A stretch of DNA of 8,226 bases from Candidatus Symbiothrix sp. (GTDB lineage Bacteria; Bacteroidota; Bacteroidia; Bacteroidales; Azobacteroidaceae): NCBI GenBank assembly GCA_031270925.1, contig JAISWY010000398.1, forward strand, positions 1 to 8,226, given 5' to 3'. The notes below the pieces were generated by a model. It worked only from the letters and a program-made list of their open reading frames with translations, was not told the DNA's origin and did not search any database. A program made the translations under genes and the position numbers. Shown piece by piece: positions 1 to 7,371 of the stretch; positions within the stretch are counted from its first letter, which is position 1; the number at the start of each line of letters is the position of its first letter.

Positions 1-2418
1 ACCGGTAATACGCTTGCATCCTTGAACCCCAACGACATTGAAAACATTACGGTGTTAAAAGATGCCGCAGCCGCTTCTATTTATGGTAGCCGCGCAGCAA
101 ACGGCGTCATTCTGGTAACCACAAAAAGTGGCAAGGAAGGCAGAACAAGTTTTTCGGCACGCGCCAAATTCGGCACTTCATGGTTGGCGAACGACAATGA
201 TTTCGGTATCATGAGCGCAGACCAACTACTTGCATATCAAAGAGATGCTGTTAAAAATGCAGGTGGAAATCCGGATAATCCGACCGACACCTATTACCGT
301 CCAAAAGAATTGTTGAGTCGTCCGCTTACCAACTGGATGGATCATCTTTCCCGTTTAGGAAATATTCAAGAATATGAAATCAACGCATCGGGAAGCAATG
401 CGAAAGGCAAATATTATTCTTCGCTGAGCTACAATAAAACGGATGGTGTGTTTTACGGTGTGGATTTAAACAAGATAACCGGCCGTCTCAATGCCGATTA
501 CAAACTCACAAACACCTTGGAATCCGGAGCGCGTGTCAATTTGACTTATGCAGAAGGTAACGACGTGCCGATGCAAAATCTGTTCTATGCCAATCCGATG
601 TTTGCCGGTATGACGATATTGCCGTGGACTCCTGCATATAATGATGAAGGAAAGCACAATACCATTATCGGCGAAAACAGCAATACAAACCCGCGCTCTA
701 TCGCCGAATACGATCAGCAGTTCGGGAAAGCCTATCAGTTGTTGGGTAATGTTTATCTGCAATGGAAACCCATCAAGCAAGTAACATTGAAAACAACCAA
801 TGCCATCGAAACCGTCAACAGTGAAGGTCGCAGGTATTGGGCGCCCGAAAACAACAGCGGTTCGGCTACTCTGCAGACCTCAATGAATAAATATGTGCAA
901 TTGACGACATCGAATACCGCCGAATATAAAGATAAACTGTTCGACGACCACGATCTACGTGTATTGCTTGGGCAAGAGGCCATGAAAAGTTCAGGCGCCT
1001 ATCTAGCCGTATATGTTCCCGGCGTAAATCCCGATATACCTTATACTCAAACAGGTACTCCCGGCCAAATAGAAGGCGAACAGGGATACAGCGCAGAAAC
1101 GCTCTTGTCCTATTTTGGTATTTTGGATTACAGTTTCAATGACAAATACTTCCTGCAAGCTTCTTTGCGTTTAGATGGAAGTTCGCTATTCGGCAGCGAA
1201 AACCAATGGGGTACTTTCTATTCGGCAGGTTTATCATGGAACCTCCACCGGGAAAGTTTTTTGCACGATGTCGATTTTCTCAACTTGTTGAAATTGCGTG
1301 CAAGTTATGGTCTAAATGGGAACAACAATATTGCTGCTTACAGGGCTTATGGAGTATATGCCAGTACGTCCTACAATGGAGCGAGCGGTATGCGCCCATC
1401 GCGTCCGGCAAATCCGAATCTGTCGTGGGAAAAGAACGGAACATGGAACATCGGACTTGATTTTACCTTTTTCGATAAATTAAACGGTAATATCGACTTG
1501 TATAACCGCTTGACAACCGGTATGCTTTTGGATAAAATCGTGCCGCAAACCACCGGATTCTCCACGAACTTCCTCAACATCGGTTCGCTCAAAAACAAAG
1601 GGATTGAAATTCAGTTGGATTACGACATTATCAAGACCAATGAATGGAAATGGAGCGTAGGTGGAAATATCGCCTTTAACAGAACGAAAATTCTTGATCT
1701 TGGCGATAATAACGAAATAGGATATGTTATTCCCCTGAGCGATCCCGTTGTGGGTGGCGAAGCCGAAGGTCGTTTGAGGCATATTGTAGGTAAATCGCTT
1801 TTCACTTTCCGCTTATACGACTATGCAGGCGTCGATCCGACCAACGGAGATGCCTTGTGGTATGACAGTGAAGGAAAATTGTCCAACGATTTCACGAAAG
1901 CGCGTTACAACTACGACTACTCGCCCGAACCGAAATACATCGGCGGGTTCAATACCAATTTGTCGTGGAACGGAATACAACTCGGCGCATTCTTCGAATA
2001 CAAGGGCGGTAACCACGTTTTGCTTATCGAAAAACGCTATTTTGAATCGGATGGCGCTCAAATGAACAATAATCAGGTAAACACAGCGACCAATTATTGG
2101 AAAAACATAGGCGATACAGGCGTGAATCCCAAACCGATAGCCGGTAACGCTACCAACAGTAACAATTTCTCTTCAACACGTTTCCTCCAAAGAGGCGATT
2201 ACTTACGTGTGAAAGACGTTACATTATCCTATACTTTCTCCAAAAAATTGTTAGAGAAAGCTAAAATCGGAAATGCGAAAGTATATGTGAGCGCACAAAA
2301 CATCTACACTTTCCACGATGTGGACTGGTGGGATCCCGAACGGGGTATCGATGGTATCGGATATGGAGTTTATCCGATGACGAAAGCATTCGTCGGCGGA
2401 ATCGAACTGTCGTTTTAA
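1..2418 (+). CDS. SusC/RagA-like TonB-dependent outer-membrane receptor (5' partial)
   Basis: This is the outer-membrane barrel that imports a large ligand with TonB-ExbBD energy, working with the SusD-like lipoprotein downstream. The reading frame is open from base 1, so the start, signal peptide, carboxypeptidase-regulatory-like domain and first part of the plug lie outside the window. 805 residues are visible; family members are usually about 1000. Visible residues 9-42 carry the hallmark end of the SusC plug: LNPNDIENITVLKDAAAASI, then YGSRAANGVILVTTK. The rest is the beta-barrel, rich in alternating aromatic strands, with typical segments such as LRLDGSSLFG and LRASYGLNGN. The protein ends in GGIELSF, with the terminal Phe expected of an outer-membrane barrel. 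The stop is TAA at 2416-2418, and the SusD partner begins 35 bp later. The family call is secure. The substrate is not readable from sequence; the neighbouring peptidase makes peptides a reasonable inference. Confidence 0.96.
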   Translation, partial: TGNTLASLNPNDIENITVLKDAAAASIYGSRAANGVILVTTKSGKEGRTSFSARAKFGTSWLANDNDFGIMSADQLLAYQRDAVKNAGGNPDNPTDTYYRPKELLSRPLTNWMDHLSRLGNIQEYEINASGSNAKGKYYSSLSYNKTDGVFYGVDLNKITGRLNADYKLTNTLESGARVNLTYAEGNDVPMQNLFYANPMFAGMTILPWTPAYNDEGKHNTIIGENSNTNPRSIAEYDQQFGKAYQLLGNVYLQWKPIKQVTLKTTNAIETVNSEGRRYWAPENNSGSATLQTSMNKYVQLTTSNTAEYKDKLFDDHDLRVLLGQEAMKSSGAYLAVYVPGVNPDIPYTQTGTPGQIEGEQGYSAETLLSYFGILDYSFNDKYFLQASLRLDGSSLFGSENQWGTFYSAGLSWNLHRESFLHDVDFLNLLKLRASYGLNGNNNIAAYRAYGVYASTSYNGASGMRPSRPANPNLSWEKNGTWNIGLDFTFFDKLNGNIDLYNRLTTGMLLDKIVPQTTGFSTNFLNIGSLKNKGIEIQLDYDIIKTNEWKWSVGGNIAFNRTKILDLGDNNEIGYVIPLSDPVVGGEAEGRLRHIVGKSLFTFRLYDYAGVDPTNGDALWYDSEGKLSNDFTKARYNYDYSPEPKYIGGFNTNLSWNGIQLGAFFEYKGGNHVLLIEKRYFESDGAQMNNNQVNTATNYWKNIGDTGVNPKPIAGNATNSNNFSSTRFLQRGDYLRVKDVTLSYTFSKKLLEKAKIGNAKVYVSAQNIYTFHDVDWWDPERGIDGIGYGVYPMTKAFVGGIELSF

Positions 2419-2453
2419 TAATCAGCATTAGTAAATTTGTAAAAATAAAGAAT

Positions 2454-3887
2454 ATGAAAAATATAATTATAATCGTTTTTGCAGCAATAACCCTGTTGTT
2501 TACAGCTTGCAAGGATTTTCTCGTCGAAGAACCCGTAATGTCGCAAAGTACCGAACTTACGCTTTCTTCTTATAAAGGACTAAACAACGCTACTTTAGGC
2601 GCTTACGCTCCCTTGGTTTCTCCCAACTGGTACGGAGCATCGTTCGTTCTTGACGCCGAAATGCGCAGTGGAAACGGATACCGCAATGTGGATAAAAATT
2701 CGGGACGTTATACCGTTCCTTACGATTTGAATTACACATCTACTGCTACGCCGGCATTGTGGGGTACTGCCTACTATGTTATTTCCGAAGTAAATAACGT
2801 AATGGACAACTTGAATGGTAAAACCGGCGACGGCATCCTGCAACAGGATTTGGATAATTTGAAAGCGGAATGTTTGTTCCTTCGCGCTTTGGCTCATTTC
2901 GACCTGGTGCGTACTTATGCCAAACAATACACCGTGGACAAAAACGCGCTTGGCGTTCCATACATTTTCCACACCGATCCTGCCGGACAACCGGCCCGCG
3001 ATAAGGTGGAAACAGTATATAACTACATTGTTACCGACCTCACAGACGCCGAAGGACTGATTGCCGACAATTACGCTCGCACGGGAGTGGCCGATGCTAA
3101 ATCGGTAGTAAGCAAACCGGCTATTCAAGCTTTGTTGTCAAGAGTATATCTCTACATGGGCGAATGGCAAAAATCAGCCGATTATGCTACTCTTGTAATA
3201 GACAACAAAAAATATGCCTTATGGGAAGAAGCCGAATATGCAGCCGCATATAAAGAAGATGCACCCGTCGGTGGAGAAGTAATATTTGAGATATATGGAA
3301 TAAAATCAAATTCTTATGATGCCTATTGGGATGCCATAACATGGGAAACAAGTCCCGAAAAAGATGCCTATTCCGATTGCGCTACAAGCAACGATTTGAT
3401 TTCGCTCTATGACGCCGCCGACGTAAGAGGAAAATTGTATATCGACAATCCCGACTATCCGACCATATATTATACAACCAAATATGCCGGAAAAGACAAA
3501 GGCCGTCCCGACGTGAGCAATACGATTGTGCTTCGCCTGAGTGAAATGTATCTCAACAGAGCCGAAGCCCTTTCACATGGAGCGACAATAAGCGGCACTA
3601 ATGCAATGGCCGACATAAATGCCATCCGTGAACAACGTGGAGTTGCGCTTTATCTCAACCCTGCGGATGTAGATGTGCTGTTGGAACGTCGTTTGGAACT
3701 TGCTTGGGAAGGACATTTCTGGTACGATCTTGCCCGTACCGGCCGTAGCGTTAACCGCACGCATTACAGCGGCGCGGAAACAAACCGCAATGTACCTGCA
3801 GACAGCAAATATTGGGCGCTGCCTATCAACAAGCGTGAACTTGATGCGAACCCGAATCTTGCGCCGAATAATCCGGGATACGAATAA
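2454..3887 (+). CDS. SusD/RagB-like nutrient-binding surface lipoprotein
   Basis: This is the lid-like, surface-exposed binding partner of the SusC receptor just upstream. The start at 2454 is preferred over in-frame codons further upstream because it gives a lipoprotein signal peptide (MKNIIIIVFAAITLLFTAC, lipid-bearing Cys19) and clears the end of the receptor gene. The mature N-terminus CKDFLVEEP is typical of the family. Two conserved SusD helices are visible: ECLFLRALAHFDLVRTYA from residue 139, and RRLELAWEGHFWYDLARTG at residues 412-430. LRLSEMYLNRAEAL lies between them, and the end NPNLAPNNPGYE is also typical. At 477 residues it is shorter than B. thetaiotaomicron SusD (about 550) and closer to RagB size. 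An A/T-rich leader without Shine-Dalgarno precedes the ATG, as is normal in Bacteroidota. The gene is the second in an apparent four-gene operon. Confidence 0.96.
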   Translation: MKNIIIIVFAAITLLFTACKDFLVEEPVMSQSTELTLSSYKGLNNATLGAYAPLVSPNWYGASFVLDAEMRSGNGYRNVDKNSGRYTVPYDLNYTSTATPALWGTAYYVISEVNNVMDNLNGKTGDGILQQDLDNLKAECLFLRALAHFDLVRTYAKQYTVDKNALGVPYIFHTDPAGQPARDKVETVYNYIVTDLTDAEGLIADNYARTGVADAKSVVSKPAIQALLSRVYLYMGEWQKSADYATLVIDNKKYALWEEAEYAAAYKEDAPVGGEVIFEIYGIKSNSYDAYWDAITWETSPEKDAYSDCATSNDLISLYDAADVRGKLYIDNPDYPTIYYTTKYAGKDKGRPDVSNTIVLRLSEMYLNRAEALSHGATISGTNAMADINAIREQRGVALYLNPADVDVLLERRLELAWEGHFWYDLARTGRSVNRTHYSGAETNRNVPADSKYWALPINKRELDANPNLAPNNPGYE

Positions 3888-3928
3888 TTGATTGATTTTT
3901 TAATCTGTATAACAATAAAAGATAAAAT

Positions 3929-4801
3929 ATGAAAAAGAGAATATTATATATCAGCATTTTGGCAAGCATAACATTGTTTAATGCCTGCGAATTGAATGAT
4001 TCTCCGGAGTTCGACGATGCCAATGCTTTTGTCGCGTTCAGTTCCGAAAATATTTCGGTAAAAGAAGATGCGGAAACATTTGTGGTTCCCGTGCGCCTTA
4101 CCTCGCTCAAAGGAATAGCAACGACTGTTTCTTTCGAGATAATAGACAGTACGGCTGTTCAAGGTGTGGATTTTGAATTGGACGGAGGTGCAAGCGTTTT
4201 GACTTTCGACAGTAAAAATCCGACTCAAGACATCCGATTTAATATTTTGCCGCACATTGGAGTGTTTACGGGCGACCTTTTGTTCGGAGTTCGCATTACC
4301 AGTAGCGGCAGTGTAAATACGGGCACCATTGATACCGTTTATGTAACACTCCTCGATATAGACCATCCGTTGTCATTTATCTTGGGCGATTTTAACGCCA
4401 CCGCTACAAGCCACTTTAACGGCTCTGAAACATGGACGGTTACTTTGGCAAAAGACGTTTCCGATACAAAGAAAGTTTGGATAACCAACTTGGTTAAGGG
4501 TGGTTCAAGCGCATCTTCGCCGGTTTACGGTATGGTCAATGATGAAAAAACAGAAATCAAAATTCCTGTTGGTCAAGTGATAGCCATTAGTTCGGCTTAT
4601 GATGTTATACTGGAAGGTTTCTATGGACCGGACGGAGAATCGAATATACCCGACGGCCAGTCCATTACCGGTCTGATAGATCCCGATGGAACCATTCATA
4701 TTCAAGATGAATTTGGCAGTCATGTTTATGATAAGGGTACTACAAATTCGCTCGGTTGGTACAATGTCTTCCAAGCGGATGGAGTATTTGTAAAAAAATA
4801 A
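3929..4801 (+). CDS. Accessory surface lipoprotein with Calx-beta-like domain
   Basis: A 290-residue lipoprotein: the signal peptide ends in TLFNAC (Cys20), followed by an acidic mature N-terminus (ELND) that would suit surface export. Residues about 30-145 resemble a Calx-beta domain: ISVKEDAETFVVPVRLTS, then the characteristic DSTAVQGVDFEL, then LTFDSKNPTQDIRFNIL, and a closing TVYVTLLDID. Calx-beta domains are calcium-binding Ig-like folds found in adhesion and surface proteins. Residues about 150-290 form a second beta-rich module starting at FILGDF, with VWITNLVKG at 183-191 and KIPVGQVI at 211-218. A related module seems to be present in the next gene. The gene starts 41 bp after the SusD gene and ends 30 bp before the next lipoprotein, so co-transcription is likely. 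The probable role is substrate capture or accessory binding at the transporter. This is inferred from position and fold only, and no enzymatic motif is seen. Confidence 0.85.
   Translation: MKKRILYISILASITLFNACELNDSPEFDDANAFVAFSSENISVKEDAETFVVPVRLTSLKGIATTVSFEIIDSTAVQGVDFELDGGASVLTFDSKNPTQDIRFNILPHIGVFTGDLLFGVRITSSGSVNTGTIDTVYVTLLDIDHPLSFILGDFNATATSHFNGSETWTVTLAKDVSDTKKVWITNLVKGGSSASSPVYGMVNDEKTEIKIPVGQVIAISSAYDVILEGFYGPDGESNIPDGQSITGLIDPDGTIHIQDEFGSHVYDKGTTNSLGWYNVFQADGVFVKK
4376..4798 (+). other. C-terminal beta module of the 290-aa lipoprotein (copy 1 of a shared module)
   Basis: Residues about 150-290 of the Calx-beta lipoprotein. Landmarks: LGDF at 152-155, VWITNLVK at 183-190, IPVGQVI at 212-218. 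The Asn of NLVK (187) and the Pro of IPVGQ (213) are 26 residues apart, exactly as in the matching module of the next gene. Homology is inferred by eye from this spacing and pattern. Confidence 0.5.
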
Positions 4802-4831
4802 TTTTTTTAATAATCAATTAAAGAGAAATAT

Positions 4832-6541
4832 ATGAAAAGGTATTTAGCATATCTTACAGTCTGCGCGGCAATATTTGCCGCCGGCTGTAGCGATTTCGGA
4901 AGTGAAAACCAATTGTCTTTGCCCGATGCACCGGCAGTTGCAATATCGAGCATTGTAGCCGAGGAAGCGGGCGACAGCATTACTTTTACTGTCGCTCCCA
5001 CCGCAGGAACAGGTTTTTATTCGTGGGTGGTAATTCAATCGGAAGCGGCCGACTCGACCATCACAGCCGACCATATTCTTAAAAAACTCGTAACCGGTGT
5101 GGCAAACGGTGTTGCCAATTATGCAGTAACGCCCGATACCATTGTTGGAGTTGGAAAACTGACGCCCTTTGAGGTATATCAAATTTACGCCGTAGCAGCA
5201 AGTGTTGATGGCATTGTAAGCGCTGTAAAAGTTGCGAATATTCGTACCCTCGACGACGGCAGCGCACCTAGCCCGCAAAGCGTGGCTATTGCCGATACTA
5301 CGGTTACGCTTACTTTCCACGAACCCTTGCAATTGGGAACCGGAAAAGTTTTTGTTTCGTATTTTGCCATAAACACACTAACCGCAGATGCGGAAGGAGG
5401 CTTTACCGTAGAACCGGATGTCGAAAGTTTCAATCCACAGGATATTGAAATTCCCGCAGAAGCATTGTCGATAGCCGGTAATGCGCTGGTTATCGAATTG
5501 TCCGATGCACCCGCAGGAGCATACGCAAGTATTACTTACGAAGAAAACGCCGTACTCGACCTTGAAGGTAACGGAAGTAGCGCTTTTACCGCAAAAGCAT
5601 CTAACTTTTCGGAGGAAGGCGAACCCTCTGGCCTTACTACCGTACATTTGGCTAACAAAGCATGGGCCTTGTCCAGCGAATTTGAAGATCCCGAAACGGT
5701 ATCTCCTTTTGTCGAATGGGAAGATTTGGTAATTTCCGCCGTGCCTGAAGAAGGTATCACAATATTCAGTAACGTGCCTACCGTGATTCCGACCGTAATT
5801 TACAAGCAACCCGAAAAAACGGTTACCATCAATGTTTCATCTTGGGGAACGATAGCCGGCATTCCGGCATTCCTCTTACCTGAAGCACCCGCTCGCGGCG
5901 CCATTATTGATCTCAATGTTCCTGCCGGAGCTTTCGAAGATGTTTACGGCAACACAAGCAAAGCATTGACGGTAGAAAGTCAGTATCTTTACAGCTACGG
6001 ATATACTTTGGCGGATGTTTTGGGAACTTACGAAATTGAAGGTATCAATGCAAGCACCGGAGCGCCAATCGCACCCGAAACGGTAATCATAGTAGAAGAT
6101 GAAGACGGCGAAGATGAAAATGCCGTACTGATTAAAAATCTGGCCAAAAACATTACCGGAGAAGATTCGGAAGTAGAAGCCGTTTTCGATCCCATTACAG
6201 GAACATTAATTGTTCCCGACTGGCAGATTCTGGCTGTTGATTGGACGCATCCTACCGCCGGTATCACAGCCGATGTGTTCTTCTCGACCTCTGGTTCGCT
6301 CGAAATAATATTTGCTGTAACTTCTCCGGGTAAAATAACATCTGCCAGCGAAGTTTGGGGATATTATTTAGCCAAAGAGGAAGACTATTACGGTGCGTTA
6401 ATATGGTATGATCCGTCGTCCGCTTGGACACGCACATCAACCGCTACGTCGAAACCCTCGGGCGTAAAAGCGAATGTAAAAACGACAAAACAAAAAAACA
6501 CAAAACAATTTCTGAAACATCGAGAAATATTGGTTAAATAA
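4832..6541 (+). CDS. Large multi-domain Ig-like surface lipoprotein
   Basis: A 569-residue lipoprotein: MKRYLAYLTVCAAIFAAGC with lipid-bearing Cys19, then SDFGSE, an acidic stretch after the Cys of the kind linked to surface exposure in Bacteroidota. The body is Ala/Val/Thr-rich beta structure without catalytic motifs. An FnIII-like segment covers about 33-140 (VAISSIVAEEAGDSITFTVA to VKVANIRTLDD). One Ig-like segment covers about 143-250 (VAIADTTVTLTFHEPLQLG to NAVLDLEGNG) and another about 265-390 (ending in VPAGAFEDVYGNTSKAL). Both have the look of bacterial 'Big'/SwmB-type repeats, but domain borders are estimates. A C-terminal module runs from about 394 to 527, with LGTYEI, VLIKNLAK and IVPDWQIL, and includes a very acidic loop at 422-429 (EDEDGEDE). 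The last 30 residues are strongly basic. It is last in the operon before the terminator at 6566. A binding or scaffold role at the importer is inferred from context. Confidence 0.85.
   Translation: MKRYLAYLTVCAAIFAAGCSDFGSENQLSLPDAPAVAISSIVAEEAGDSITFTVAPTAGTGFYSWVVIQSEAADSTITADHILKKLVTGVANGVANYAVTPDTIVGVGKLTPFEVYQIYAVAASVDGIVSAVKVANIRTLDDGSAPSPQSVAIADTTVTLTFHEPLQLGTGKVFVSYFAINTLTADAEGGFTVEPDVESFNPQDIEIPAEALSIAGNALVIELSDAPAGAYASITYEENAVLDLEGNGSSAFTAKASNFSEEGEPSGLTTVHLANKAWALSSEFEDPETVSPFVEWEDLVISAVPEEGITIFSNVPTVIPTVIYKQPEKTVTINVSSWGTIAGIPAFLLPEAPARGAIIDLNVPAGAFEDVYGNTSKALTVESQYLYSYGYTLADVLGTYEIEGINASTGAPIAPETVIIVEDEDGEDENAVLIKNLAKNITGEDSEVEAVFDPITGTLIVPDWQILAVDWTHPTAGITADVFFSTSGSLEIIFAVTSPGKITSASEVWGYYLAKEEDYYGALIWYDPSSAWTRTSTATSKPSGVKANVKTTKQKNTKQFLKHREILVK
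6011..6412 (+). other. C-terminal beta module of the 569-aa lipoprotein (copy 2 of a shared module)
   Basis: Residues about 394-527 of the large lipoprotein. Landmarks: LGTY at 397-400, VLIKNLAK at 432-439, VPDWQIL at 461-467. The Asn at 436 and Pro at 462 are 26 residues apart, matching copy 1 without a gap. Its main difference is the acidic EDEDGEDE loop before the NLAK strand. Confidence 0.5.
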
Positions 6542-6565
6542 TTGCCGTTAGTAATGTAATAATAT

Positions 6566-6609
6566 CCAAAAGGGTGTTCTTGTGCAGAATACCCTTTTGG
6601 TTATTTTTA
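6566..6609 (+). terminator. Strong intrinsic terminator closing the SusCD-lipoprotein operon
   Basis: An inverted repeat pairs CCAAAAGGGTGTTCT (6566-6580) with AGAATACCCTTTTGG (6586-6600). This gives a 15-bp stem with a single G-U wobble and a five-base loop (TGTGC). It is followed at once by TTATTTTTA (6601-6609), a U-rich tract on the + strand RNA. It starts 24 bp after the stop codon of the 569-residue lipoprotein. No U-tract follows the hairpin on the opposite strand, so it acts on + strand transcripts only. Confidence 0.93.
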
Positions 6610-6633
6610 GAAGAAACTTATAATACAAGAATC

Positions 6634-7302
6634 ATGAAACGAAAAATTTTCTTTTGCTTTATTATCCTGTGCAGTGTAATCGTATGCTTTGCGCAAGAAA
6701 GAACCACCATGTGGCCTTATAAATATTCCGAGTTTACCGATGGCACCGTTTATTTGAAAGACGGAAAAACATTGTCTGTGCCGTTAAACATACATCTGTT
6801 GAAAAGCGCCTTGCATTATTTGGATAAAGACCGGATAAAGGAAGCCACATCAGCGGATATTGAGTTCGTTCAAATCGGTTTCGACAAATACCGGATGGTC
6901 AACAAGCAATTGATGTTTCCGCTTGTGGGCGACAGTACGGGCTATGTAGCCGAATTGCTTTTGGCCGATTTGGAAGCCTTGCAAGAAAGCGGCGGCGCTT
7001 ATGGCTCGGCGTCGAACACACAGGCTACGCGCCAATTATCTTCTATGGAAATCGGCGGCGTAAGCAGAGTGAATCACATCGAACTGAAAGAGAAAAAAGA
7101 TGAAGGCGAGTTGCTTCCGCTTAAAATCCAGTATTTTATTGTAACGACCGATGAGGTATATCCCGCCAATCAAAAGGAGATACGATCGCGCTTGCCGGAA
7201 GAAAAACAAGCGGCGTTTAAGCAATTTGTGAAACAGCACAAGATTAAATGGAAGCAGCCTGCATCGCTGTTTGAATTATTGGAGTTTTTGAAGGATTTGT
7301 GA
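6634..7302 (+). CDS. Secreted protein of unknown function, upstream of the subtilase
   Basis: A 222-residue protein with a Sec signal peptide (MKRKIFFCFIILCSVIVCFAQ, cut likely after Ala20) and no lipobox, so it is probably periplasmic or secreted. The start at 6634 is chosen because an in-frame upstream start (6574) would lie inside the terminator stem and destroy the signal peptide. The N-terminal part has a beta pattern, SEFTDGTVYLKDGKTLSVPL (32-51), then IEFVQIGFDKYRMV. A GGAYGSAS turn lies at 120-127. The C-terminus is Lys-rich and helical, with FKQFVKQHKIKWK near 193-205 and a Leu-rich end (FELLEFLKDL). From memory, this pattern (a 'GTVxxKDG' start, a GAYG middle, and a 'FVKxxKIKxK' then Leu-rich end) recurs in Bacteroidota proteins annotated only as hypothetical. 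I cannot name a family or activity. It lies 92 bp after the lipoprotein operon, beyond the terminator, and 69 bp before the peptidase gene, with which it may be co-transcribed. Confidence 0.85.
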   Translation: MKRKIFFCFIILCSVIVCFAQERTTMWPYKYSEFTDGTVYLKDGKTLSVPLNIHLLKSALHYLDKDRIKEATSADIEFVQIGFDKYRMVNKQLMFPLVGDSTGYVAELLLADLEALQESGGAYGSASNTQATRQLSSMEIGGVSRVNHIELKEKKDEGELLPLKIQYFIVTTDEVYPANQKEIRSRLPEEKQAAFKQFVKQHKIKWKQPASLFELLEFLKDL

Positions 7303-7371
7303 AAGCAATATACAAACAATGAAAGCAAAAAAGACACACTCTCTGCAACACAGGAAATAATAATCACAGTT

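Noticed and set aside
2328..2453. Upstream in-frame extension of the SusD-like protein starting at 2328
   Set aside because: It overlaps the last 90 bases of the receptor gene and would hide the lipoprotein signal peptide; ATG 2454 fits the family.
2595..3128. 177-codon minus-strand open frame antisense to the SusD gene (and similar antisense frames at 4844-5332 and 5378-5809)
   Set aside because: They lie wholly opposite well-supported genes and their translations are Cys/Arg/His-rich without domain signals, as expected for antisense shadows.
2447..4831. AAAGA-like element shortly before three start codons (2454, 3929, 4832)
   Set aside because: The spacing to the ATG varies (2, 6 and 7 bases) and the leaders are simply A-rich, as usual in Bacteroidota; not convincing as a specific ribosome or regulator site.
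6619..6624. TATAAT box before the gene at 6634
   Set aside because: Only nine bases lie between it and the ATG, it lacks a suitable -33 element, and it does not match the Bacteroidota -7 consensus TAnnTTTG.
6574..6633. Upstream in-frame extension of the 222-aa protein starting at 6574
   Set aside because: It would begin inside the terminator hairpin and bury the clear signal peptide that starts at ATG 6634.
7300..7328. Nine-base direct repeat TGAAAGCAA at 7300 and 7320 after the 222-aa gene
   Set aside because: Short, A-rich, only two copies and no symmetry; could be a chance match. No operator or attachment-site logic seen.
7319..7360. Possible 13-codon small ORF (MKAKKTHSLQHRK) in the gap before the peptidase
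   Set aside because: Too short, no recognisable feature, and no evidence of translation; a chance ATG in an A-rich gap is the simpler explanation.
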